A DNA stretch of 64,000 bases from Sulfurimonas sp. (GTDB lineage Bacteria; Campylobacterota; Campylobacteria; Campylobacterales; Sulfurimonadaceae): assembly GCF_041583195.1 (NCBI RefSeq), contig NZ_JBFHGL010000002.1:1-64000 (forward strand). Direction: 5' to 3'. Position numbers and translations under genes: made by a program. Shown here in pieces: positions 35,751 to 45,172 of the stretch; position 1 is the stretch's first letter, and each line of letters opens with the position of its first letter. A model generated the notes under the pieces. That model had not been told where the DNA came from, did no database searches, and was given only the letters and a program-made list of their open reading frames with translations.

Positions 35751-35780
35751 TTGACAATAAATAACTATTCAGTTAGTATT
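35751..35780 (+). promoter_or_regulatory. Promoter and imperfect palindrome before the Rrf2 operon
   Basis: TTGACA (35751-35756), a 17-base spacer, and TAGTAT (35774-35779). Between them, AATAACTA (35760-35767) and TTAGTATT (35773-35780) form an imperfect inverted repeat over the spacer and -10 box. That is where an autoregulating Rrf2 repressor would bind. Confidence 0.6.
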
Positions 35781-35821
35781 CTCTCATGCATTAATTAATT
35801 AGCATTATTTAAAGGTTTAAA

Positions 35822-36232
35822 ATGGCAATTATTTCAACAAAAGGCTCTTATGGTTTAACTGCAGTAGTTATTCTTGCACAAGGCGATAACCAACTTCTGC
35901 AAATAAAAGATATCGCTTCTAAAGGTGATATTCCTCAAAACTACTTGGAGCAGATACTTGTTCTTCTAAAGAAAGCTGGTTTGGTTGAAAGTATTAGAGG
36001 TGCTAACGGTGGGTATAAACTTGCAAAAGACAAGTCTCTTATTACAGTGTATGAAGTCTTAGATGCTTTAGAATGTTGTCTTTCAGAAAGTGACAGCAAC
36101 ACTAAACAAGGTTTATTGGAACCATTTTGGAGTTATACTCAAAAGCAAATTAAAGGTATTTTTTTATTGTCTATAAAAGAATTAGAAGAGTTTTTAGAAG
36201 AAAACTCTGAACACATTATGTTTCATATATAA
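35822..36232 (+). CDS. Rrf2-family transcriptional regulator
   Basis: 136 aa. Winged-helix start ISTKGSYGLTAVVILAQ, recognition region IPQNYLEQILVLLKKAGLVESIRGANGGYKLAK, the Rrf2 signature. The central part has only CC (LECCLSES) rather than the three-Cys iron-sulfur site of IscR, so it resembles CymR-type regulators of cysteine metabolism. The adjoining cysK supports such a role: CymR works with CysK in Bacillus. Likely regulates its own operon. Confidence 0.9.
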   Translation: MAIISTKGSYGLTAVVILAQGDNQLLQIKDIASKGDIPQNYLEQILVLLKKAGLVESIRGANGGYKLAKDKSLITVYEVLDALECCLSESDSNTKQGLLEPFWSYTQKQIKGIFLLSIKELEEFLEENSEHIMFHI

Positions 36233-36242
36233 AGGTGGAAAA

Positions 36243-37163
36243 ATGAAAATAGCAAATGATGCAACGGAGTTAGTTGGAAATACTCCATTGGTAAGATTAA
36301 ACAGCATATCTAACGATACAAATACTACAGTTTTAGGTAAGTGTGAATTCATGAATCCTACAAGTTCTGTAAAAGACAGAATAGCATTGTCTATGATTCA
36401 AGCAGCAATTGACGATGGAAGTATAAAAGAAGATACACTTGTTATAGAACCGACAAGTGGTAATACTGGTATAGGTCTCGCAATGGTATGTGCAGCAAAA
36501 GGTATAAAACTTACACTTACTATGCCTGAGAGTATGAGTCTTGAAAGACGTCAACTACTAAGTGCACTTGGTGCAAACATAGAATTAACACCTGCTTCAC
36601 TTGGTATGAAAGGTGCGATTGACAAGGCTCAAGAAATGCATGAAGAGATAGAAAACAGCTTTTTACCTCAGCAGTTCAATAATCCAAACAACCCAAAAGC
36701 ACATAAAGGCTCTACTGCTTTAGAGATTATAAATGATACTGATAATACAGTTGATATCTTGGTAGCTGCAGTGGGTACAGGTGGTTCTATAACTGGTATT
36801 GGTGAGGTTTTAAAAGAACATAATCCAAATATCAAGGTTATAGCTGTAGAGCCAACAGCTTCACCAGTGATATCTGGTGGAAAACCTGGTCCACATAAAA
36901 TTCAAGGAATTGGTGCGGGATTTATTCCGGGAGTTTTAAATGTTGGACTTATAGATGAAGTGATCCAAGTTGAAAATGATGATGCATTTAAGACATCTAA
37001 AGAGATTGCAAAAACTGATGGACTGCTAGTTGGTATATCAGCAGGTGCAAATCTGTATGCAGCAAAACAAATAGCGTCTAGAGAAGAAAATAAAGGTAAA
37101 ACTATAGTAACAATCCTGTGTGATACAGGAGAAAGATACCTTAGTACAGACCTCTATTCATAA
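36243..37163 (+). CDS. cysK: Cysteine synthase A
   Basis: 306 aa. PLP lysine in NPTSSVKDRIAL (about residue 43), phosphate loop EPTSGNTGIGLA, and the GTGGSITGIGEVL motif, all hallmarks of O-acetylserine sulfhydrylase. It makes cysteine from O-acetylserine and sulfide. It follows the Rrf2 gene by 10 bases and precedes a cysteine desulfurase-like gene. Confidence 0.95.
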   Translation: MKIANDATELVGNTPLVRLNSISNDTNTTVLGKCEFMNPTSSVKDRIALSMIQAAIDDGSIKEDTLVIEPTSGNTGIGLAMVCAAKGIKLTLTMPESMSLERRQLLSALGANIELTPASLGMKGAIDKAQEMHEEIENSFLPQQFNNPNNPKAHKGSTALEIINDTDNTVDILVAAVGTGGSITGIGEVLKEHNPNIKVIAVEPTASPVISGGKPGPHKIQGIGAGFIPGVLNVGLIDEVIQVENDDAFKTSKEIAKTDGLLVGISAGANLYAAKQIASREENKGKTIVTILCDTGERYLSTDLYS

Positions 37164-37174
37164 AAAGGTAAAGA

Positions 37175-38503
37175 ATGAAAACAAACAAGGATATATTTAG
37201 GCCCTTTGTAGGCAGCGATGCCGCATTTAGTGAGATCACAAGCGGTATAATAGGTCAAAACAGAGACAACTATTTTGACTACACCGCATCTGGATTAGCA
37301 TATGCACCAATTGAGCAAAGGGTGCAAGAGGTTTTAAACACTTACGCAAATACACATTCAGAATTTGCAAGTGATGCCAAAACTACCTCTTTTTATTATG
37401 ACATTGCTAGGGAAAACTTAAAAAAGCATCTTGAACTTAGTAAAGATTTTGTACTTCTTCCATGTGGTACAGGTGCTACTGGTGCTATAAAGAAATTCCA
37501 AGAACTTTTAGGACTATACATACCTCCTGCAACAAAAGCAAGATTCAATATAAATATGAATGAGATAGAAAAACCGCTTATTGTAATAGGTCCTTTTGAG
37601 CATCATTCAAATGAGATTAGTTACCGAGAAGCTATATGTGACACGATAAGAATACCATTAAATGAAAGCGGTAATGTTGATTTAGAAGCTTTAAGAAACA
37701 CTCTTGAACAAAATAAAAAACGTCAGATCATAGGTGCTTTTTCAACAGCTTCAAACGTTACAGGTATAGTACCTCCATATAAGGAGATCTCAAAAATACT
37801 TAGAGAGTATAATGCAATTATAGCGTTTGACAGTGCGGCTTCTTCACCTTGTTTAAATGTTGATTCTAACCTTTATGACGCTCTATTTTTATCACCCCAT
37901 AAACTACTTGGTGGTCCTGGAACATGTGGCTTGTTGGCTATAAGAAAAAAGCTAATTAATGAAGATTCACCTCCTACTTTTGCAGGTGGTGGTACAGTAG
38001 CTTATGTTTCAGCAGAAGAGCACATATTTAATTCAAATATTGAAATACGTGAAGATGCCGGTACACCTGCTATTTTACAGTTGATAAAAACATCTTTTGT
38101 TTATCAACTTAGAAATGAGATAGGTATAAAAAGAATTCAAGAAAGAAAAGTAGAACTTTTTAAAATACTGCATGATGGTCTTAAAGAAATTGATAACTAC
38201 ACAATTTATGGACCAAGTGAAGGAAGTAGCAGTATAGGAATACTTTCTATAAATTTTCACGGTGTTACACCTTTTGAGCTATGCGAAAAACTATCTCAAG
38301 AATACGGAATTCAAACTCGTGCGGGATGCAGCTGTGCCGGACCATATGGTCATGATCTTTTTGGAATTTCCAAAGTGGATTCCCATAATGAAAAGCCTAG
38401 TTGGCTTAGGATTAGCGTTAACTATACACATAGTATAGATAGCATTAACAACCTTATTTTTGCACTAAAAAAATCTGTTCAGGGATTGAGAGAAAGTTCC
38501 TAA
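37175..38503 (+). CDS. Class V aminotransferase, cysteine desulfurase-like
   Basis: 442 aa. PLP-binding Lys in LFLSPHKLLGGPGTCG, substrate-side FEHHSNEISYRE, and a Cys-rich loop RAGCSCAGPYGHD that places Cys where SufS/NifS-type enzymes carry the sulfur. It is longer than typical NifS and distinct from IscS. In an Rrf2-cysK operon it may release sulfur from cysteine or process a sulfur amino acid; the exact reaction is not known. Confidence 0.85.
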   Translation: MKTNKDIFRPFVGSDAAFSEITSGIIGQNRDNYFDYTASGLAYAPIEQRVQEVLNTYANTHSEFASDAKTTSFYYDIARENLKKHLELSKDFVLLPCGTGATGAIKKFQELLGLYIPPATKARFNINMNEIEKPLIVIGPFEHHSNEISYREAICDTIRIPLNESGNVDLEALRNTLEQNKKRQIIGAFSTASNVTGIVPPYKEISKILREYNAIIAFDSAASSPCLNVDSNLYDALFLSPHKLLGGPGTCGLLAIRKKLINEDSPPTFAGGGTVAYVSAEEHIFNSNIEIREDAGTPAILQLIKTSFVYQLRNEIGIKRIQERKVELFKILHDGLKEIDNYTIYGPSEGSSSIGILSINFHGVTPFELCEKLSQEYGIQTRAGCSCAGPYGHDLFGISKVDSHNEKPSWLRISVNYTHSIDSINNLIFALKKSVQGLRESS

Positions 38504-38574
38504 CTTATTGAGTTTTAAAACTTTTTTGATATAATTGCCACTAATTTAATATATATGAAATTAAGGGTGATTCA

Positions 38575-39468
38575 ATGGATATTGTAACCGGTTCAAGTAC
38601 TGCACTGATAACTCCGTTTAGAAACGGTGAATTAGATGAGCAGTCTTTTGCAAAACTAATACAAAGACAGATAGACAACGGTATAGATGCAGTTTGTCCA
38701 GTAGGTACTACTGGTGAGAGTGCTACACTTACAGCAGATGAAGACATAAGATGTATGGAGATAGCTGTAGAAGTTTGTAAAGGTACAAACACTAAGGTTC
38801 TGGCAGGTGCCGGGAGCAACTCAACTAACGAAGCTATCAATACTGCTAAACGTGCACTAGAGTGTGGCGTAGATGCTATCTTTTCTGTTAGTCCATACTA
38901 CAATAAACCAAGCCAAGAGGGTCTCTACCTTCACTATAAAACTATTGCAGATTCTGTACCTGAACTTCCTTTCATGCTTTACAATGTTCCAGGTCGTACT
39001 GGTGTAGACATTACAGCAGATACTGTAGAGAGACTTTACAACGACTGTAAAAACATCTACGGAATAAAAGAAGCTACAGGAAGCTTAGAGCGTACAGTTG
39101 AACTACTAAGCCGTATGCCTGAGCTAAAAGTATTCTCAGGCGATGATGCGATTGACTACCCTATTCTAGCTAACGGTGGAGCAGGTATCACTTCTGTTAC
39201 ATCAAACCTAATGCCTGATCTAAAAAGTGAACTTGTGAGACGTGCATTAAGCGGTGACTTTGCAGGTGCTAAAGAGATCAATGACAAACTTTACCCTCTA
39301 AACAGTATCATGTTCTGTGAATCAAACCCTATCCCAATTAAAGCGGCTATGTATATTGCAGGCTTAATTGACACTTTAGAGTATAGACTTCCATTGACGC
39401 CTCCAAGTGCTGCAAACATGAAAGCTATTGAAGAAGTTATGAAAAATTATGAGATTAAAGGACTATAG
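38575..39468 (+). CDS. dapA: 4-hydroxy-tetrahydrodipicolinate synthase
   Basis: 297 aa TIM barrel. VCPVGTTGESATLT near residue 40, the catalytic Tyr in PFMLYNVPGRTGVDI (about 133) and the Schiff-base Lys in YGIKEATGSLE (about 161) are present. It condenses pyruvate and aspartate semialdehyde in lysine/diaminopimelate synthesis. The stop directly adjoins the TTG start of the next gene; the pairing is seen in other Campylobacterota. Confidence 0.97.
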   Translation: MDIVTGSSTALITPFRNGELDEQSFAKLIQRQIDNGIDAVCPVGTTGESATLTADEDIRCMEIAVEVCKGTNTKVLAGAGSNSTNEAINTAKRALECGVDAIFSVSPYYNKPSQEGLYLHYKTIADSVPELPFMLYNVPGRTGVDITADTVERLYNDCKNIYGIKEATGSLERTVELLSRMPELKVFSGDDAIDYPILANGGAGITSVTSNLMPDLKSELVRRALSGDFAGAKEINDKLYPLNSIMFCESNPIPIKAAMYIAGLIDTLEYRLPLTPPSAANMKAIEEVMKNYEIKGL

Positions 39469-40236
39469 TTGAAAGATAAAGTATTATTTGTAAGTGGTGG
39501 AACTCGTGGAATCGGAAAAGCTATCGTTTATGCATTTGCTGAGCGTGGATGTAATGTAGCGTTTACTTATGCATCTAATGCAGATACTGCAAATGAGATC
39601 ATTGCTGATGTTGAAGCAAAATACGGTGTAAAAGCTCGTGCATATAAACTAGACATCCTAGAGCCGTTAACTTACAAAGATGTTTATAAAGAGTTTGATG
39701 AGGATTTTGACAGACTTGACTTCTTTATATCAAATGCAATCATCTCAGGTCGTGCAGTTGTTGGTGGTTTTGCTCCGTTTATGAGACTTAAACCAAAAGG
39801 TCTTGGAAATATCTGGACTGCTACTGTTGAAGCTTTTGTTGTAGGTGCTCAAGAAGCTGCACGTAGAATGGAGAAAACTGGCGGTGGTTCTATCATAAGC
39901 ATGAGTTCAACTGGTAACCTTGTTTACACTCCAAACTATGCAGGTCACGGTACAAATAAAGCTGCTGTTGAGACTATGGTTAAATATGCTGCTACTGAGC
40001 TTGGGGATATGAATATTCGTGTAAATGCTGTAAGCGGCGGTCCTATCGATACAGATGCACTTAAAGCATTCCCTAACTATGAAGAGGTTAAGGCTGAAGT
40101 TGTTAAACGTTCACCGCTTAACCGTATGGGAGAAGCTACAGACTTAACTGGAGCTTGTCTTTTCTTATGCCAAAACGATGCTTCTTGGCTAACAGGTCAG
40201 ACAATTGTAGTTGATGGTGGTACTTCTTTTCAATAA
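39469..40236 (+). CDS. SDR-type enoyl-ACP reductase, FabL-like
   Basis: 255 aa, TTG start touching the dapA stop. NADPH loop VSGGTRGIGKAI (TGxxxGIG variant), the FISNAI segment, and Tyr and Lys in NYAGHGTNKAAVE. The Y-x6-K spacing marks the enoyl-ACP reductase FabI/FabL branch, not classical SDRs with Y-x3-K; the TRGIG loop favours FabL. It would complete fatty-acid elongation. Whether the strain also has FabI cannot be seen here. Confidence 0.85.
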   Translation: MKDKVLFVSGGTRGIGKAIVYAFAERGCNVAFTYASNADTANEIIADVEAKYGVKARAYKLDILEPLTYKDVYKEFDEDFDRLDFFISNAIISGRAVVGGFAPFMRLKPKGLGNIWTATVEAFVVGAQEAARRMEKTGGGSIISMSSTGNLVYTPNYAGHGTNKAAVETMVKYAATELGDMNIRVNAVSGGPIDTDALKAFPNYEEVKAEVVKRSPLNRMGEATDLTGACLFLCQNDASWLTGQTIVVDGGTSFQ

Positions 40237-40251
40237 GAAGTAAACCCCACC

Positions 40252-40404
40252 CTACTCTTTATCAAACTTGTCATGTGCTTTTTCGGCAGCCTTATTAGCT
40301 CTGTCGTAATAGCCATCATCACTATTTTTCTGAACTTTCGCTCCACATGCGCTTAAACTAAAAGCCAATATAAATAAAGATATACTCAAAAATAAATTTT
40401 TCAT
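40252..40404 (-). CDS. Small lipoprotein (50 aa)
   Basis: Start chosen at the ATG at 40404 (AGGAGAA upstream), 15 codons inside a longer frame. The product begins MKNLFLSISLFILAFSLSAC, a lipobox (LSAC) at Cys20 followed by Gly, then a short charged tail with KAAEKAHDKFDKE. Function unknown. It is divergent from the FIST-HD-GYP gene and convergent with the FabL gene. Confidence 0.7.
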   Translation of the reverse strand: MKNLFLSISLFILAFSLSACGAKVQKNSDDGYYDRANKAAEKAHDKFDKE

Positions 40405-40531
40405 ATTTTCTCCTTTGCTATATTCTACACAATATTTTCTTAATATCAAAATAGTAAAAAAGCTATGTTTAATACTATTTTGATATTATTAAAGGTTTTA
40501 ATAATTAATAACATCCGTGGGGAAACATTAG

Positions 40532-43174
40532 ATGCGCTTACTAAATCTAAAGTATCAAAATATAGATGAGCTTAGAGTTTTTTTAGACAAATATATGGTC
40601 AAAGATTCTAACTCTGTTTTAATACAAGTATACAGTTCACATAAAAATTCAGGCGACTTATCTAAAGTAAAAAGTGAGCTAAAATCACTACTACCTTCAA
40701 CATCTATAATAGCAACATCTACTGCCGGTATAGTTTCTGATGGAAAAATTTTAGATGATGAGATAATAATTTCTTTTTCAATTTTTGAAAAATCTATTGT
40801 GAAATCAAAAAGCTTTTTAAATATGAGTACCACAGAGATTTTAGATAAACTCTACAGTGAAGTTATCACAGATAAAACAAAACTGCTTATATGTTACGGA
40901 AATACTTTTAAAATAGACTCTGAAGCTCTAATTAAAGCTATAACAACAAAATTCCCAAATATAAAAATAGCAGGTGGAAACTCTGCGGATGATTTTAAGT
41001 TTGAAAACTGTAGTATATTTTCAGATCTATGTTCAAACTCATGTAACGAATGTGACATAGCATTTGCAGCTATAGACTCAGATGTCTTAAAAGTTGAAAC
41101 AAAATATCTTTTAAACTGGCAGACCATTGGTAAAGAACTCACAGTTACGAAATCTGATGGTTCAAGAGTATATGAGATCAACAATAAAAATATATCAGAT
41201 ATCTATGAACACTATCTAGGACGTGAGATTAGAGATGAGATACTTTCAAAAGGTATAGAATTTCCTCTTATTTGTGAAGAGAATGGTGTTGAAGTTGCAC
41301 GTGCTCCTGTAGGTGTAAATGATGATGGTTCTATCGTATTTGCAGGAGATTTATTAGATGGAACAAAGGTAAAATTCGGTTATGCAAATATAGGTTTCAT
41401 AGAAGATTACAACCATAAAAATTTGCTAGATGAATTTGAGCATAAAAGCGAAGCAGTTTATATATACACATGTGCAGCTAGAAGAAGTATGCTTGATAAG
41501 TATTTGGATGATGAAGTATCAATCATAAACGAAGTTGGTCCAACTAGCGGTTTCGTAACGTATGGAGAGTATTTCCACGATGCAAAATCATGTTCTAACC
41601 ATCTTTTAAATATTACTACTACTTACGTTTTACTAAATGAATCTGAAGAGAATAAAGAACCTATTAACAAGTCTTCTTATCATACAAAAGAAAAAGACTC
41701 TAAAGACATGACACTAAAAGCTCTTACAACTTTGGTTTCAAGAACCAGTGAAGAGTTGGACCAAAACATATACTATTTAGAGCAGTTCCAAAAAGCGGTA
41801 GATGAAGTAGCGGTAACTTCAATAACAGATGAAAAAGGGATAATTACCCATGTTAATAAAAACTTTGCAAACATATCGGGATATACGGAAGATGAACTGA
41901 TTGGAAAACCGCATAATATAGTAAGACATGAAGATATGCCAAAAGAAGCCTTCAAAGACATGTGGGATACTATTCAAAGCGGTAAAATCTGGAAAGGTCT
42001 TGTAAAGAACAAAAGAAAAGACGGTAAGCCTTACCATGTATTGTCTGAGATAAGCCCTATATATAATAAAGACGGTTCGTTTAAAGAGTATGTAGGGATT
42101 AGGAATGATGTTACAGAGCTTGAAGAGTATAAGCAGATCCTTAAAAATGAACTTGATACAACAAGCCAAAACTTAGAAGATAGTATAAACTATGCTAGAC
42201 AATATGAACATGCGATAAATACAACGACCGCAATTTTAAAAACAGATACAAATAACATAATCAAGTACGCAAATGAAAAATTTTGTGAACTTAGCGGATA
42301 CACTTTAGATGAACTAATAGGTCGTGATTGTAGTGAGCTAAGACATGAAAGACACAGACGTGAGAAAAAATGTGAATATATTCAAAAACAATTAGCTAAA
42401 GGTAAAATAGTACAGGAAACGCTTACAAATATTTCTAAAAATGACAAAGAGTATACGATCAACAACCTGTTTTATCCTGTAAAAGATTTAGATAATAATG
42501 TAGTTGAGCATCTGCAGATTATGTATGATATTACTGAGATACTTGATCTTAACCAAGAGATCGTAGATACTCAAAAAGAAGTTGTTCAAACTATGGGTGC
42601 TATAGGTGAAACTAGAAGTAAAGAGACAGGTCTTCATGTTAGACGTGTAGCTAAATACTCTTATCTTTTAGCAAAACTTGCTGGTTTAAGTGAAGAAGAT
42701 GCGAGTCTGTTAAAACAAGGCTCACCAATGCATGATATTGGTAAAGTAGGTATTCCAGATAACATTCTAAACAAGCCTGGTAAACTGACTTATGAAGAGT
42801 TTGAGATAATGAAAACTCATGCCGAGATTGGTTATGAGATGCTTAAACATTCTGAGAGACCTATTTTAAAAGCTTCAGCTACTATTGCATTAACACACCA
42901 TGAAAAATACAACGGTAAAGGTTATCCAAAAGGTTTGTCTGGAGCAGATATACACATATTTGGTCGTATTACTGCTATTGCAGATGTATTTGATGCCTTG
43001 GGACACGATAGAGTTTATAAAAAAGCTTGGCCACTTGAAGATATTTTAGAGCTGTTTAAAAAAGAAAGAGGTGAACACTTTGATCCAAATCTTGTAGATC
43101 TGTTCTTTGATAATCTTGATCAATTCCTAGAAATTAGGGACAAAATGCAAGATCATCTAGTAGATAAGCTTTAA
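40532..43174 (+). CDS. FIST-PAS-PAS-HD-GYP c-di-GMP phosphodiesterase
   Basis: 880 aa, no membrane spans. FIST_N/FIST_C about 1-370, a short coiled coil, PAS 1 (about 435-530, TDEKGIITHVNKNFANISGY), PAS 2 (about 560-665, NNIIKYANEKFCELSGY), then HD-GYP (about 685-880) with HVRRVAKYSYLLA, MHDIGKVGIPDNIL and HHEKYNGKGYPKGL. All HD-GYP catalytic motifs are intact, so c-di-GMP hydrolysis is expected. FIST domains are thought to sense small ligands such as amino acids; PAS domains may bind flavin or heme. Confidence 0.93.
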   Translation: MRLLNLKYQNIDELRVFLDKYMVKDSNSVLIQVYSSHKNSGDLSKVKSELKSLLPSTSIIATSTAGIVSDGKILDDEIIISFSIFEKSIVKSKSFLNMSTTEILDKLYSEVITDKTKLLICYGNTFKIDSEALIKAITTKFPNIKIAGGNSADDFKFENCSIFSDLCSNSCNECDIAFAAIDSDVLKVETKYLLNWQTIGKELTVTKSDGSRVYEINNKNISDIYEHYLGREIRDEILSKGIEFPLICEENGVEVARAPVGVNDDGSIVFAGDLLDGTKVKFGYANIGFIEDYNHKNLLDEFEHKSEAVYIYTCAARRSMLDKYLDDEVSIINEVGPTSGFVTYGEYFHDAKSCSNHLLNITTTYVLLNESEENKEPINKSSYHTKEKDSKDMTLKALTTLVSRTSEELDQNIYYLEQFQKAVDEVAVTSITDEKGIITHVNKNFANISGYTEDELIGKPHNIVRHEDMPKEAFKDMWDTIQSGKIWKGLVKNKRKDGKPYHVLSEISPIYNKDGSFKEYVGIRNDVTELEEYKQILKNELDTTSQNLEDSINYARQYEHAINTTTAILKTDTNNIIKYANEKFCELSGYTLDELIGRDCSELRHERHRREKKCEYIQKQLAKGKIVQETLTNISKNDKEYTINNLFYPVKDLDNNVVEHLQIMYDITEILDLNQEIVDTQKEVVQTMGAIGETRSKETGLHVRRVAKYSYLLAKLAGLSEEDASLLKQGSPMHDIGKVGIPDNILNKPGKLTYEEFEIMKTHAEIGYEMLKHSERPILKASATIALTHHEKYNGKGYPKGLSGADIHIFGRITAIADVFDALGHDRVYKKAWPLEDILELFKKERGEHFDPNLVDLFFDNLDQFLEIRDKMQDHLVDKL

Positions 43175-43184
43175 GGGAGAGTGT

Positions 43185-43505
43185 ATGAGTGTATTACTAG
43201 AGTTTTCAATGTTTCCTACTTCAGATGATTGTCGTGAGGGTGCATCGGTATCTAAGCAGGTTAGTAAAATAATCGATGCCATAGACAAAAGCGGTGTAAA
43301 CTATCAGCTTACACCGATGGGTACTGTTATAGAAACCCAAACGATGAGAGAAGCTTTAGATATAGTAGAGATGGCTTATGATCAGCTTGATTGTGAAAGA
43401 ATATATTCTTGTCTAAAATTTGATATAAGAAAAAACTCAAAAGATAGACTAAAAAATAAAATCAAGTCTGTTGAAAAAGTGCTTAACAGAGAAGTAAACA
43501 CTTAA
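43185..43505 (+). CDS. MTH1187/YqgV-family thiamine-binding-type protein
   Basis: 106 aa with AAGGGAG upstream. FSMFPTSDDCREGASVSKQV and LTPMGTVIETQTMREAL are signatures of this ferredoxin-like family, some members of which bind thiamine or similar ligands. No thiamine riboswitch is visible. It lies 10 bases after the HD-GYP gene, in the same operon. Confidence 0.87.
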   Translation: MSVLLEFSMFPTSDDCREGASVSKQVSKIIDAIDKSGVNYQLTPMGTVIETQTMREALDIVEMAYDQLDCERIYSCLKFDIRKNSKDRLKNKIKSVEKVLNREVNT

Positions 43506-43566
43506 TAAAAAGTATATATTAAGAGCCAAAAAGATAGAATTCTAATATATAAATATAAGGATTGTT

Positions 43567-44118
43567 TTGCTCAATTTACCAAATTTTTTAGCATCTATTA
43601 GAATATTTTTAGCACCACTACTATTTTGGGTTATATTAAATCCACAAGCATTTACTGACAACGGTTACCACATTACATGGAACTACTACACTGCAGCACT
43701 TATTTTTGTACTTGCATCAGTTACAGACTTTTTTGACGGTTATATAGCAAGAGAATGGAACCAGATGACACTTCTTGGCGGTATTATAGATCCGCTTGCA
43801 GATAAGATGCTTACACTTGCAGGTTTTTTAGGTCTTATGATGGTAGGTGAGGCTTCGGCTTGGGCTATATACATCATAATCATTCGTGAGCTTTTTATTA
43901 CAGGTGTACGTACAGTTGCCGTAAGTGAGGGGCTTGATGTAAAAGCAAGCTGGGCAGGAAAAGTAAAGACAGTAGTTCAAATGTTTGCTATTGGATTTTT
44001 AATCATGCACTGGGAATTTGGAGAAGAGATATTGTGGTTGGCAGTTATTTTAACAGTATACTCTGGACTTGAATATCTATACGGATTTAGAAAAGCACTT
44101 TTAAAGGATGAACTGTAA
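43567..44118 (+). CDS. pgsA: CDP-diacylglycerol--glycerol-3-phosphate 3-phosphatidyltransferase
   Basis: 183 aa, TTG start (LNLPNFLASIRIFLAPLLF). The CDP-alcohol phosphotransferase motif is DFFDGYIAREWNQMTLLGGIIDPLADKM, with all Asp and Gly residues. Four to six membrane spans. It makes phosphatidylglycerol phosphate, the first step to acidic phospholipids. It is followed one base later by rseP. Confidence 0.95.
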   Translation: MLNLPNFLASIRIFLAPLLFWVILNPQAFTDNGYHITWNYYTAALIFVLASVTDFFDGYIAREWNQMTLLGGIIDPLADKMLTLAGFLGLMMVGEASAWAIYIIIIRELFITGVRTVAVSEGLDVKASWAGKVKTVVQMFAIGFLIMHWEFGEEILWLAVILTVYSGLEYLYGFRKALLKDEL

Positions 44119-44119
44119 G

Positions 44120-45172
44120 ATGAGCTGGTTAGTTTCACTTCTTGTACTCTCTGCACTTATATTTTTTCATGAACTTGGTCACTACTTGGCTGCAAGAGCT
44201 ATGGGTGTATATGTTGAAGTTTTCAGTATAGGTTTTGGTAAAAAAGTATTCTCATTTAAAAAGTGGGGAACTGAGTGGGCTATAGCTACAATCCCTCTTG
44301 GCGGATATGTAAAGATGAAGGGTCAAGACGATACTGATCCTACTAAAAAAAGCTATGATGAAGACAGCTATAACTCAAAAACTCCTCTTCAAAGAACATT
44401 TATACTTTTTGCAGGACCTTTAGCTAACTTCCTACTTGCATTTTTTCTATACTTTTTTATAGCACTTGGCGGACCTCAAATACTATCTCCTGTTATTGGC
44501 CAAGTTGTTAAAGACTCTCCTGCAGAGCTCGCTGGACTTAAAACTAATGACATCATCAAAGAGATCAACGGTGTAGAGATAAAAACTTGGAAAGAGATGG
44601 CTAAGATCATTGAAACTTCTGAAGGATCACTAAGTCTTAAAATAGAGCGTAATGGATTTTTAGAGTTTAAAACATTGACTCCAAAAATAACTGAAACTGA
44701 AAATATGTTCAAAGAAAAAGTGCAAAAGAAGATGATCGGAATCGGTGCAGCAGGTGTGTCACATTCATTAGAATTATCTGTAAGTGAAACTCTATCTTAT
44801 GCAACTGAGCAAACTATATTTGCCTCAACTATGATCTTTACTGGTCTTCAAAAGCTTATAACTGGTGATGTCCCGGCGAAAGAGTTAGGTGGTGTAATAA
44901 GTATAGTAAAACTAACAAGTGATGCTACAGACGCAGGTTGGATGAGTGTACTGTTTTTTGCAGCTTTAATATCTGTAAACCTTGGTGTTTTAAACCTACT
45001 TCCAATACCTGCACTTGATGGCGGACATATTATGTTTAATCTGTATGAGATGATCACAAGACATACACCTAGTGAAGCAGTTTTAATAAAGCTTACTATT
45101 GCAGGATGGGTTGTACTTTTTGGAATTATGGGTTTAGGACTCTTTAACGATATTAATAGATTGATGGGCTAA
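44120..45172 (+). CDS. rseP: Site-2 protease RseP
   Basis: 350 aa from the ATG at 44120; an ATG four codons earlier overlaps pgsA and has its AAAGG too close. The zinc motif HELGH is in IFFHELGHYLAA, a single PDZ (about 125-190, DSPAELAGLKTNDIIKEING) follows, and LNLLPIPALDGGHI supplies the third ligand. It cleaves membrane-bound anti-sigma factors or signal peptides. One PDZ instead of two is usual in this phylum. Confidence 0.94.
   Translation: MSWLVSLLVLSALIFFHELGHYLAARAMGVYVEVFSIGFGKKVFSFKKWGTEWAIATIPLGGYVKMKGQDDTDPTKKSYDEDSYNSKTPLQRTFILFAGPLANFLLAFFLYFFIALGGPQILSPVIGQVVKDSPAELAGLKTNDIIKEINGVEIKTWKEMAKIIETSEGSLSLKIERNGFLEFKTLTPKITETENMFKEKVQKKMIGIGAAGVSHSLELSVSETLSYATEQTIFASTMIFTGLQKLITGDVPAKELGGVISIVKLTSDATDAGWMSVLFFAALISVNLGVLNLLPIPALDGGHIMFNLYEMITRHTPSEAVLIKLTIAGWVVLFGIMGLGLFNDINRLMG

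Noticed and set aside
43185-43505. Thiamine-linked gene expected with a TPP riboswitch
   Set aside because: The 10 bases before it and the flanks contain no TPP aptamer; it is simply co-transcribed with the HD-GYP gene.
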